A stretch of 64,000 nt of DNA from assembly GCA_036504855.1 (NCBI GenBank), contig DASXUL010000122.1:1-64000 (forward strand), in the 5' to 3' direction. How positions within the stretch are numbered: the first letter of the stretch is position 1; each line of letters opens with the position of its first letter. The position numbers and the translations under genes are program-made. Below, piece after piece: positions 33,286 to 41,320 of the stretch. The stretch is from DASXUL01 sp036504855 (GTDB taxonomy: Bacteria; Armatimonadota; DTGP01; JAKQQT01). The notes beneath the pieces are model-generated. The model was not told the DNA's origin, made no database searches, and saw nothing but the letters and a program-made list of their open reading frames with translations.

Positions 33286-33709
33286 CGCGTGATACCAATC
33301 GCGTGGCCATCCGCCACCCATGCCTGGAGGACCGTGTTCTGATACCGACAGCGCCGTCCGTATGCCGCCGCCCCGGCGGTTGCCCGAACCCCGTCCGCTC
33401 CCTTCACCGCCTCTTCGCGCGTGCGCCAGTGCCTGCGCCCGCGCTCCAGATATCCCGTCCGCGCGCGTGTTGCCCAACCCTGCTTTCAGGACCACTCTCG
33501 CCAAAAGGACGAGCGGGTATCGACGACTGCCTTCACCGCCGCGGCGTTTGGCTCGATCGATGCGAACGTGACGGGTTCATCGCGCGATCCGCGCGGGCCG
33601 ATTCGGGATGGGTTGATCGGTGGCGGACGGATGGCGCCGAGCCGGGCGGTCGCTTCCCCCCTGGAGAAACCATCCGTGCGGACGAGCCTTTTCCTGAGAA
33701 GGATGTTCG
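33286..33709 (+). other. Long leader between riboswitch and terC-family gene
   Basis: About 420 bases with no supported gene. Long open frames are present because of high GC, but they have no family signature. No second aptamer or T-run terminator was identified, so the expression platform is unclear. Confidence 0.4.
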
Positions 33710-34654
33710 ATGACAGTAGAGATAGGACTGTGGATCGGCTTCACGGTTGTCATCCTCTTCATGCTCGCCCTGGATCTGGGCGTGTTCCATCGCCAGGCGC
33801 ACGCCGTGGGCGTGCGGGAGGCGCTGATCTGGAGCGGCGTGTGGATTGCGCTGGCGTTGGTTTTCAGCGGGGCCGTGTACGTGTGGCGGGGGCCGGACCT
33901 GGCGTTGCAGTTCCTCACCGGCTACCTCATCGAGAAGTTCCTGAGCGTGGACAACATCTTCGTCTTCCTCATGATCTTCTCTTACTTTGCTGTGCCCGGG
34001 AAGTACCAGCACAAGGTGTTGTTCTGGGGCATCCTGGGGGCGCTCATTTCCCGTGCACTCCTCATCGCGGCCGGCATCACGCTCATCGAGCGGTTCCATT
34101 GGATGGTCTACGTGTTTGGCGGATTTCTTGCGCTCACCGGCATCCGGATGGCGCTGGCCAAGGAGAAAGAGGTTCAGCCGGAAAGGAACCCGGTCGTACG
34201 GCTGGCCCGGCGGTTCCTGCCGATTTCGGAGCAATACGAAGGCGGCAGCTTCGCGGCGCGCCGCAACGGGAAGTTGCTGTTCACCCCCCTGTTCCTGGTC
34301 CTGATCCTGGTGGAGACCACCGACATCCTCTTTGCCGTGGATTCGATTCCGGCGATCCTGGCTGTGTCTCGCGATCCGTTCATCGTCTACGCGTCCAACG
34401 TGTTCGCCATCCTCGGGCTGAGATCGCTCTACATGGCCGTTGCCGGGATGATGGGAGTCTTCCACTATCTGAACTACGGGCTGTCCGCCATCCTCGTGCT
34501 GGTGGGCGCCAAGCTGCTCGTCTCGAATGTGTACAAGGCGCCGGTCGCGTTCACGTTGGGAAGCATCGCCCTCATCCTGGCGATCTCAATCGGGGCGTCG
34601 GTGATCTGGCCGGCGAAGGCGGCGCCGGATCATCACTCAGCGTCGCCATCTTGA
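33710..34654 (+). CDS. TerC/Alx family membrane protein
   Basis: A 314-residue protein with at least seven hydrophobic segments. The first is IGLWIGFTVVILFMLALDLGVFHR, ending in the conserved LDL-GVFHR; the hallmark FLSVDNIFVFLMIF follows at about 80-94, then VETTDILFAVDSIPAILAVSRDPFIVYASNVFAILGLRSLY. The acidic residues inside membrane segments are the presumed metal path; Alx/TerC proteins export Mn2+ or supply it to secreted enzymes. The probable manganese riboswitch at 33174 supports that role. ATG at 33710 has AAGGA upstream. A terminator follows at 34723. Confidence 0.92.
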   Translation: MTVEIGLWIGFTVVILFMLALDLGVFHRQAHAVGVREALIWSGVWIALALVFSGAVYVWRGPDLALQFLTGYLIEKFLSVDNIFVFLMIFSYFAVPGKYQHKVLFWGILGALISRALLIAAGITLIERFHWMVYVFGGFLALTGIRMALAKEKEVQPERNPVVRLARRFLPISEQYEGGSFAARRNGKLLFTPLFLVLILVETTDILFAVDSIPAILAVSRDPFIVYASNVFAILGLRSLYMAVAGMMGVFHYLNYGLSAILVLVGAKLLVSNVYKAPVAFTLGSIALILAISIGASVIWPAKAAPDHHSASPS

Positions 34655-34722
34655 TGTCCTCTGTGGAGCGCCGTTTCCCCATCCGCACACGCGGTTGCTA
34701 GCATGGGTGTGACTTCTTTATC

Positions 34723-34749
34723 CGCCCCGCCAAGTCCGGCGGGGCGTTT
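34723..34749 (+). terminator. Rho-independent terminator after the TerC gene
   Basis: CGCCCCGCC (34723-34731) pairs with GGCGGGGCG (34738-34746), followed by TTTG. It separates the TerC-family unit from valS. Confidence 0.7.
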
Positions 34750-34778
34750 GCGCACATAGGACACCGAGGATTCCCCCG

Positions 34779-37442
34779 ATGACGGAACTGGCGAAAGCCT
34801 ACGAACCCAAGGCCGTGGAGGCCAAATGGCTGGAGATCTGGAACAACGGCGGCTACTTCCATGCCGAAGTAGACGAAACGCGAAAGCCGTACTGCCTCAC
34901 CATCCCGCCCCCCAATGTCACGGGTGAACTGCACCTCGGGCACGGCCTCCAGCACAGCATCCACGACACGCTCATCCGCTGGAAGCGCATGAGCGGGTTC
35001 AACACGCTCTGCGTGCCGGGGACCGACCACGCCAGCATCAGCACCACCATCAAGGTGCGCGATTCGCTGCGCGCTCGGGGAATCGACCCGGCCGCCATCG
35101 GTCGCGAGAAGTTCTTGGAGCACGCCTGGGCCTGGAAAGAGGAGTACGGCGGCAAGATCATCAACCAGCTCAAGGCGTTGGGGTGTTCCTATGACTGGCG
35201 CCGCGAACGTTTCACCATGGATGCCGGCTACTCCCGCGCGGTGACTACGTCGTTCGTGCGCCTCTACCAGGAAGGCTATATCTATCGCGGCAAGCGCGTG
35301 GTGAACTGGTGCGTAACCGACCGAACGACGCTCTCCGACCTGGAAGTGGAGCACGCGGACGAGACGTCCAGCCTCTGGCATCTGCGCTACCCGCTCTCCG
35401 ACGGTTCCGGCTCCGTGGTGGTGGCGACAACGCGCCCCGAGACGATGCTGGGCGATACCGCCGTGGCCGTGAACAGCCGCGACCCTCGCTGGAACGGGCT
35501 CATCGGAAAGACCGTGCGCCTGCCGCTGATGGATCGCGACATCCCGGTGATCGCGGATGACATCCTCGTGGACCCCGAGTTCGGCACCGGAGTGGTGAAG
35601 GTGACGCCCGCTCATGACCCCAACGACTTCCAGTCCGGCATGCGCAACAACCTGCCGCAGGTCGTTGTCATCGGCCTCGACGGCCATATGACGGAGGAAG
35701 CCGGCCCGTACGCCGGCCTGGACCGTTTCGAGGCGCGCGAACGCATCGTGAAGGACCTTGAGGCGCTGGGCCTGCTGGCGGATGTGCAGGATTACACCCA
35801 CAGCGTGGGCCATTGCGCCCGCTGCCAGACGATCATTGAGCCGCTGCCGCTGGACCAGTGGTGGTGCCGCGAGAAGGATCTGGCCCTGCGCACCCTGAAC
35901 GTGATCAGGGAAGGGGAAGTTCAGTATTTCCCGGACCGCTTCGCCGGCATGACGGAGCAGTGGATCGAGAACCTGCGTGACTGGAACATATCACGCCAGC
36001 TCTGGTGGGGCCATCGCATTCCGGCGTGGTTCTGCCAGGACTGCGGCGAGGTGACCGTGCAGATGGAGGCGCCGGATGGGTGCCCGAAGTGCGGCGGCGC
36101 CGTCAAGCAGGACGCGGATACGCTGGACACCTGGTTTTCGTCGGCCCTTTGGCCGATGGCGGTGCTCGGCTGGCCGGACGACACGCCGGATCTGAAGTAC
36201 TTTTACCCGACGAACCTGATGATCACGGCGCGCGACATCCTGTACCTGTGGATCGCTCGCATGGTCTCAATGAGCGAGCACTACCGCGACCAGATCCCAT
36301 ACAACGACGTGTACGTGCACGCCACCATCCAGGCCACGGACGGCCGGAGGATGAGCAAGAGCCTGGGCACCGGCGTGGACCCGCTGGAGATGATCGAGAA
36401 GTACGGCACCGACGCCACGCGGCTGGGCCTGCTGTTCATGGCGGCGAAGGGACAGGATGTGCGGTTCAATGAGAGCCGCATGCAGGAGAGCCGGAACTTT
36501 GCCAACAAGCTGTGGAACGCCACGCGATTCGTGCTCATGAACGTGGATGACGGGTTCACCCACCCGGCCTTCGACGGCGGATTCGACCCGCTTCGCATTG
36601 AGGGACTGAATTCCGGTGACGCCTGGATCATCAGCCGCCTGGCCGCAACCACCGAGGCCGTGGCCGCGAGCCTGGACGCCTATAACTTCGATGACGCCGG
36701 GCGCGCCCTGTACGAGTTTGTGTGGAACGAGTTCTGCGACTGGTACGTGGAGATGGCGAAACCGCGCCTTCAGGGCGAGGAGAAGGCGACGGCGCAGGCG
36801 GTGCTGGTAGGGGTGCTGGAGCATACCCTGCGCCTGCTGCACCCCTTCATGCCGTTCCTCACTGAAGAGCTCTACGAGGCGATCCGCAACGCTGCCCCGG
36901 CCTGCGCGGCGAAGACGCCCGTGATTGTGGCGCCTTACCCGCAGTACAACCCGGCCTGGCGCAACGTGGATGCCGAAACGCAGATGACGGAGGCGTTCGG
37001 AGTGGTGGATGCGTTGCGTTCCGTGCGCGCCGCCTTGAACGTGCCGCCCGGCCATCCGATAACCGCCCACATTGTGCCGCGAGACACTACCGGAGACAGG
37101 CTGAAAGACGCGGCGTGGATCATCCGGCGTCTCGCCCGCGCCGAGGTAACGTTCAACGCCGAGCGCCCGGAGAAGGCGTGGCCGGCGGGCGCCCCGGCCG
37201 CGGACGTGTTTGTGCCGGTGGAAGGTCTCCTGGATGTGTCCGCCGCCAGTGCGAAGGCGAACAAAGATCTTGCGGCGGTGGAGAAGGATTTGGCCCGCAC
37301 GCGGGGCAAGCTGGGTAACGAGGCCTTCGTCGGGAAAGCGCCGGAGGCGGTCATCGAGAAAGAGCGCGAGATCGAGCGCGAACTGGCGGGCAAACAGGCG
37401 TCCCTCAACGAGCGCCTGGCTCTGCTGAACAGCCTCGCCTAG
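34779..37442 (+). CDS. valS: Valyl-tRNA synthetase
   Basis: An 887-residue class I synthetase that charges tRNA-Val. It has the HIGH motif PPNVTGELHLGHGLQ (HLGH at 52-55), the editing CP1 domain (ATTRPETMLGDTAVAVN), a zinc-like pair CARCQ and CQDCGEVTVQ...CPKCGG, KMSKS as RMSKSLGTGVDP (about 522-534), and a C-terminal coiled coil (LAAVEKDLARTRGKLGNEAFVGKAPEAVIEKEREIE) typical of ValRS. Asp-Trp-Ser-like DWRRERFTMD is present. It starts the plus-strand block that continues with folC and tgt. Confidence 0.97.
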   Translation: MTELAKAYEPKAVEAKWLEIWNNGGYFHAEVDETRKPYCLTIPPPNVTGELHLGHGLQHSIHDTLIRWKRMSGFNTLCVPGTDHASISTTIKVRDSLRARGIDPAAIGREKFLEHAWAWKEEYGGKIINQLKALGCSYDWRRERFTMDAGYSRAVTTSFVRLYQEGYIYRGKRVVNWCVTDRTTLSDLEVEHADETSSLWHLRYPLSDGSGSVVVATTRPETMLGDTAVAVNSRDPRWNGLIGKTVRLPLMDRDIPVIADDILVDPEFGTGVVKVTPAHDPNDFQSGMRNNLPQVVVIGLDGHMTEEAGPYAGLDRFEARERIVKDLEALGLLADVQDYTHSVGHCARCQTIIEPLPLDQWWCREKDLALRTLNVIREGEVQYFPDRFAGMTEQWIENLRDWNISRQLWWGHRIPAWFCQDCGEVTVQMEAPDGCPKCGGAVKQDADTLDTWFSSALWPMAVLGWPDDTPDLKYFYPTNLMITARDILYLWIARMVSMSEHYRDQIPYNDVYVHATIQATDGRRMSKSLGTGVDPLEMIEKYGTDATRLGLLFMAAKGQDVRFNESRMQESRNFANKLWNATRFVLMNVDDGFTHPAFDGGFDPLRIEGLNSGDAWIISRLAATTEAVAASLDAYNFDDAGRALYEFVWNEFCDWYVEMAKPRLQGEEKATAQAVLVGVLEHTLRLLHPFMPFLTEELYEAIRNAAPACAAKTPVIVAPYPQYNPAWRNVDAETQMTEAFGVVDALRSVRAALNVPPGHPITAHIVPRDTTGDRLKDAAWIIRRLARAEVTFNAERPEKAWPAGAPAADVFVPVEGLLDVSAASAKANKDLAAVEKDLARTRGKLGNEAFVGKAPEAVIEKEREIERELAGKQASLNERLALLNSLA

Positions 37443-37472
37443 GATGGTCCCGCCGGTCAGCGCTGGCGGCCC

Positions 37473-37478
37473 TATAAT
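37473..37478 (+). promoter_or_regulatory. Possible -10 element for folC
   Basis: A consensus TATAAT ends only 6 bases before the folC GTG at 37485. If active, the transcript would begin at or near the start codon (leaderless). The -35 region is poor, so this is a suggestion only. Confidence 0.35.
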
Positions 37479-37484
37479 GCCATC

Positions 37485-38783
37485 GTGAGTTATGAAGAGG
37501 CAGCGGAGTATTTTGCGTCGTTGCAGGCCTTCGGATGGCGGCTCGACCTGAGCCGCATGGAGGCCCTGTGCGATCGGCTTGGGCGGCCCGAGCGGGCGTT
37601 CAAGGTTGTGCACGTGGCCGGCACCAACGGCAAGGGCAGCACCACGGCCATGGTCGCCGCCATCCTGGCGCACGCCGGGTTCCGGGTGGGCTCGTATTTC
37701 TCCCCATACGTCTTCAACCTGCGCGAACGCGTGATGCTGGCGCAGCCCGGCGAACCGCCGCTGATGATCCCCGAGGCGGATTTCGCCCGCATCCTCACGG
37801 AGTTGCGGCCGCACATAGAGGCCGTAGCCGCCGATGAGAGCGTGGGCCAGCCCACCGAGTTCGAGGTCAAGACCATGCTGGCCCTGCTCTACTTCCGCGA
37901 ACAGGGGGCCGATTGGGCCGTTCTGGAGACGGGCCTGGGCGGGCGGCTGGATGCCACAAACGTGTGCCGTCCGGAAGCGTGCGTAATCACCAACATCGGG
38001 CTCGACCACACCGAGCGCCTCGGCGACACGCTGGAAGCCATTGCCGGCGAAAAGGCCGGCATCATCAAGCGCGGCGCGGCGGTGCTCACCGGGGCTGAGG
38101 AGCCGGCGCTCTCCGTCATCCGCGCCGCCTACGAGGAGCGCGGCGGCGCGGAATGGGGTCGAGTCTGGCAGGGTTCCGGCGGGGTTCCGCTAGCAGAGCA
38201 GTGCATCAACGGATCGGCTGCGAGATGGCGCTCGGCGATCGACGCGCTTCCCGGGCCGAGCTACCAGAGGATGAATGCCGCGCTGGCTGAGATAACCGCG
38301 GAAGCGTTGCGCCACCGCGGGCTGCGCCTCCCAGACGCCGCCATCGAACGGGGAGTCCGATGCGCCAGCCTGCCCGGCCGTTTCCAGGTTGTGCGCAACG
38401 ATCCCCATGTGATTCTGGACGGAGCGCACAACCGTGAGGCGGCCGCGGCGCTGGCGTCTTCCCTGAGCACAGCATTTGGGGAGCGGAAGAAGATCCTGGT
38501 GATCGGCATGATGGGCCGTCACGCCGTTGATGGCGTCATGGCGGAACTCGCGCCGTTGGCCGCAAGCATCATCGCCACGGAGCCAACGAATGAGCGGCGC
38601 CTTCCGGCCGAGCGCGTCGCGGAGGAAGCCGCCAGACATGGCCTCGACGCCCCGGTGGTGAGGCCGCCGATGGAAGCGTTGCGGCGCGCCCTCGAGCTTG
38701 CCTCACCCGAGGACGTGGTGGTCGTCACTGGCTCGTTCTACACGGTCGGGGAGATCGACGTGGCCGCCCTGGAGGCCGCGTAG
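37485..38783 (+). CDS. folC: Bifunctional folylpolyglutamate synthase/dihydrofolate synthase
   Basis: Mur-ligase-type enzyme that adds glutamate to dihydropteroate and to folates. The 432 residues include ATP loop VAGTNGKGSTTAM (45-55), the Omega-loop/hinge FSPYVFNLRERVMLAQ, ETGLGGRLDATNV, ITNIGLDHTERLGDTLEAIAGEKAGIIK and the C-terminal LDGAHNREAAAAL. It starts with GTG and no clear ribosome site. The tgt start overlaps its stop by one base (TAGTG). Whether it has one or both activities cannot be seen, but single-gene FolC in bacteria is usually bifunctional. Confidence 0.95.
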   Translation: MSYEEAAEYFASLQAFGWRLDLSRMEALCDRLGRPERAFKVVHVAGTNGKGSTTAMVAAILAHAGFRVGSYFSPYVFNLRERVMLAQPGEPPLMIPEADFARILTELRPHIEAVAADESVGQPTEFEVKTMLALLYFREQGADWAVLETGLGGRLDATNVCRPEACVITNIGLDHTERLGDTLEAIAGEKAGIIKRGAAVLTGAEEPALSVIRAAYEERGGAEWGRVWQGSGGVPLAEQCINGSAARWRSAIDALPGPSYQRMNAALAEITAEALRHRGLRLPDAAIERGVRCASLPGRFQVVRNDPHVILDGAHNREAAAALASSLSTAFGERKKILVIGMMGRHAVDGVMAELAPLAASIIATEPTNERRLPAERVAEEAARHGLDAPVVRPPMEALRRALELASPEDVVVVTGSFYTVGEIDVAALEAA

Positions 38784-39913
38784 TGCCGTTCTCGTTCGCT
38801 GTCACCCATGAAGACCCCAAGAGCCGTGCCAGAACGGGGATGCTGGACTTGGGGCGCGGCGCATTCCCGACGCCCGTGTTCATGCCTGTGGGCACGCGCG
38901 GCACGGTGAAGGCGATGACGCAGGGGGAACTGGAAGACATCGGCTTCCCGATCATCCTCGGCAACACTTACCACCTGGCGATGCGGCCCGGCCCGGACTT
39001 CCTGGAGCGCGCAGGCGGCCTGCACCGCTTCATGGGCTGGAACCGCTCCATCCTGACCGATTCCGGGGGCTATCAGGTCTTCTCACTGGCGAAGATCCGC
39101 AAGATCACCGATGCCGGCGTGGACTTCCGCAGCGTCATTGACGGGGAGAAGATGCACTTCGACCCCGAGACCGTGATGGACATCGAGCGCAAGATCGGCG
39201 CGGACATCATCATGGCCTTCGACGAATGCCCGCCCCATCCCTGCAGCCTCGAAGATACGCGCGTCGCCACGGAGCGCACCCATCGCTGGGCCGAGCGGTG
39301 CGTGGCCCATTGGCGAGAGCACGGGCGTCCCAACATCCAGAACCTGTTTCCCATCGTTCAGGGCGGCGTGTATGAGGATCTGCGCCGCGAGTCTGCGCAG
39401 TTCATCGGCGCCTTGGATACGCCGGGCGTGGCCGTCGGCGGCGTATCGGTGGGGGAGCCCAGCGAGGAGATGCTGCGCGCCGAGGAGAATACCGTTCCCT
39501 ACCTGCCGCCGCACAAGCCGCGCTACCTGATGGGCCTGGGCCAGCCCGAAGACATCCTGGAAGCGGTGGAGCGCGGCTTCGATATGTTCGATTGCGTGTT
39601 GCCGACCCGCTGCGGCCGCAACGGCACCGCATATACGAGCGTCGGGCGCCTGAACCTGAAGAGCGCGCGCTTTGCGGAGCATTTCGGCCCGCTGGATGAA
39701 GCCTGCGCCTGCCGAGTGTGCGAACGCTATTCGGCCGCTTATATTCGGCACCTGGTGAAGAGCGACGAGATACTGGGGTCGCGGTTGCTGACGTACCACA
39801 ACCTGGCGTATTACCACGCCCTGATGGCCGGCATCCGCTCCGCCATTGCGGAGGACCGGTTCGCCGCGTTCAAGCGCGACGCGTTAGCCGCCCTCGCCAC
39901 GCGCGGCCGGTAA
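38783..39913 (+). CDS. tgt: Queuine tRNA-ribosyltransferase
   Basis: Exchanges guanine 34 of GUN-anticodon tRNAs for preQ1, the first step of queuosine formation on tRNA. The 376 residues contain NTYHLAMRPG, TDSGGYQVFSLAKIRKI, the base-recognition FDECPPHP, GGVSVGEPSEEM, nucleophile region FDMFDCVLPTRCGRNG (Asp about 270) and zinc ligands CACRVCERYSAAYIRHL. It starts at GTG overlapping the folC stop. In many bacteria tgt is followed by yajC-secD-secF; here a truncated SecD paralogue and secDF follow and yajC is missing. Confidence 0.97.
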   Translation: MPFSFAVTHEDPKSRARTGMLDLGRGAFPTPVFMPVGTRGTVKAMTQGELEDIGFPIILGNTYHLAMRPGPDFLERAGGLHRFMGWNRSILTDSGGYQVFSLAKIRKITDAGVDFRSVIDGEKMHFDPETVMDIERKIGADIIMAFDECPPHPCSLEDTRVATERTHRWAERCVAHWREHGRPNIQNLFPIVQGGVYEDLRRESAQFIGALDTPGVAVGGVSVGEPSEEMLRAEENTVPYLPPHKPRYLMGLGQPEDILEAVERGFDMFDCVLPTRCGRNGTAYTSVGRLNLKSARFAEHFGPLDEACACRVCERYSAAYIRHLVKSDEILGSRLLTYHNLAYYHALMAGIRSAIAEDRFAAFKRDALAALATRGR

Positions 39914-39924
39914 TCAACTGCCGG

Positions 39925-39953
39925 TTGACTTGGCGTCCATCGGCGAGTAAAGT
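39925..39953 (+). promoter_or_regulatory. Promoter of the SecD-like paralogue
   Basis: TTGACT (39925-39930), 17-base spacer, TAAAGT (39948-39953), then GCACG. The secDF promoter at 41115-41143 has the same first hexamer, spacer length and GCACG, so the two look like copies. Confidence 0.7.
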
Positions 39954-40071
39954 GCACGAAGAACCTGCTTCCGATCGGGCGGTGTTTGACCGCGCGGCCC
40001 GGAGTTCCTGTGCTCCAGCCCGCGCCGTTCCGTGAAACCGTCCCCAACGCGCTTCGCACAAGGAGATAGCA

Positions 40072-41058
40072 TTGACACCGCTTCGCCGCAACACGTTGTA
40101 CCTGGCGTTGGTCCTCCTGGCCGTCTGCATCGGCGTGGTCTCCGGCCCGAGCGTCTCCCGGCGAATGGCCCTGAGGCAGGGCGGAGACCTGGTGGGCGGA
40201 GGCCCGGTTGTGCTGCAAATGGAGCAGAAACCGGGGGGGCCGGCGATCACGCAAGACGTTCAGCAGCAAGTTGTGTCGGTGTTGCAGAGCCGCGTAAATG
40301 CGCTTGGGGTGAGAGAGGCGCTGGTTCAGAAGAGGGGCGTCGACCAGGTTCTCGTGGAGTTGCCGCAAACGCCGGGAGCCTCGGCGGAGCAGCTACGCCG
40401 GCAGGTGGATCTGCTGATCGCGCCCGCCGCCCTGGAGTTCATCTGGCTGAAGGACTGCAAGGCCGGCGTGGGCGCGGGAGCCGCGGGAAACCCGTCGGGC
40501 CGCTATGAATACCTCGGCGGCAACCGGGTTCGCGATCTGGTCAGCCGCAAGATGCTGACGCCGGATGAGATCCGCACCAGAGTTCTCTACAAGGATCCGG
40601 CCCGCATTGTGATCACGGGCTCGCAGCTAAGGCCGGGCGGCGCCCGGGTGGACCTGGCGGGCGGACCCCGAGGCGGCATCGAGACCACGCTGGAGTTCAA
40701 CGATGAGGCGACCCAACGCTTCGCCGCCTTCACCCGCGGCCATGTTGGCGCCCTGCTGGCCATCGTACTGAACGGCGAAATCACCAGCGCGCCGCGAGTC
40801 TCAGGCGAAATCCCGGATGGGATGGCTCGCATTACGCAGAGCAACGCGAAAATTCAAGAGGCGCAAGAGCTGGCGGACCTGCTGAACGCCGGAGCCCTCC
40901 CGGCATCGCTGAGGAGGTTTCGGCCCAGTGACGTTAAGGCCTCGGGGGCCGGAAGCGCCATCCTGTTTGGGGTGGAGGGCGGTATGGTTGGCGTCGCGCT
41001 TTGCATCTTGCTCGCGTTGGTGGGCTATTCGCGTCGTCGCCCAACTCCCGCCGCATGA
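40072..41058 (+). CDS. SecD-like protein lacking transmembrane segments 3-6
   Basis: A 328-residue paralogue of the SecD half of the next gene. It keeps the first membrane segment (RNTLYLALVLLAVCIGVV), the periplasmic P1 head with the conserved LVQKRGVDQVLVELPQTPG and GIETTLEFNDEATQRFAAFTRGHVG blocks, VLNGEITSAPRVSGEIPDG, and one more membrane segment (GVEGGMVGVALCILLALVGY). It then stops, where SecD would continue with four more segments. Similarity to the neighbour looks near 60% by eye. It starts at TTG with AAGGAG 7 bases upstream. Without the full channel it cannot work alone as SecD; it could associate with SecDF or be a decaying copy, but its frame is intact. Confidence 0.85.
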   Translation: MTPLRRNTLYLALVLLAVCIGVVSGPSVSRRMALRQGGDLVGGGPVVLQMEQKPGGPAITQDVQQQVVSVLQSRVNALGVREALVQKRGVDQVLVELPQTPGASAEQLRRQVDLLIAPAALEFIWLKDCKAGVGAGAAGNPSGRYEYLGGNRVRDLVSRKMLTPDEIRTRVLYKDPARIVITGSQLRPGGARVDLAGGPRGGIETTLEFNDEATQRFAAFTRGHVGALLAIVLNGEITSAPRVSGEIPDGMARITQSNAKIQEAQELADLLNAGALPASLRRFRPSDVKASGAGSAILFGVEGGMVGVALCILLALVGYSRRRPTPAA

Positions 41059-41114
41059 CGCGGCGGCGCCGGGCGCCCGGTTCGCCGGTCGCGCGCGTGT
41101 ACGTGGGGTGTTGA

Positions 41115-41143
41115 TTGACTTGCCCCTCTCGGAATGGTAAAAT
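41115..41143 (+). promoter_or_regulatory. Promoter of secDF
   Basis: TTGACT (41115-41120), 17-base spacer, TAAAAT (41138-41143). Predicted start near 41150. Confidence 0.75.
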
Positions 41144-41156
41144 GCACGTGGAACCC

Positions 41157-41189
41157 CCCGCCTGGAATCGCCACACCGGGCGGGTTTTT
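41157..41189 (+). terminator. Terminator-like hairpin in the secDF leader
   Basis: CCCGCCTGG (41157-41165) pairs with CCGGGCGGG (41176-41184), one G-U pair, followed by TTTTT. It lies directly after the predicted transcription start, so it could attenuate secDF or end a roughly 40-nt RNA. Confidence 0.6.
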
Positions 41190-41320
41190 GTTGAGCGGGC
41201 GACACCCGCCGCTTCCGCGCATCACGGCCACGTTATCCCGTGGAACTGGCCGGTAACCCCCTTCTGTTGGACGGAAGCGTGGAACCGCGCCCGACACACG
41301 GCGTGGGTGAGGATTGTACA

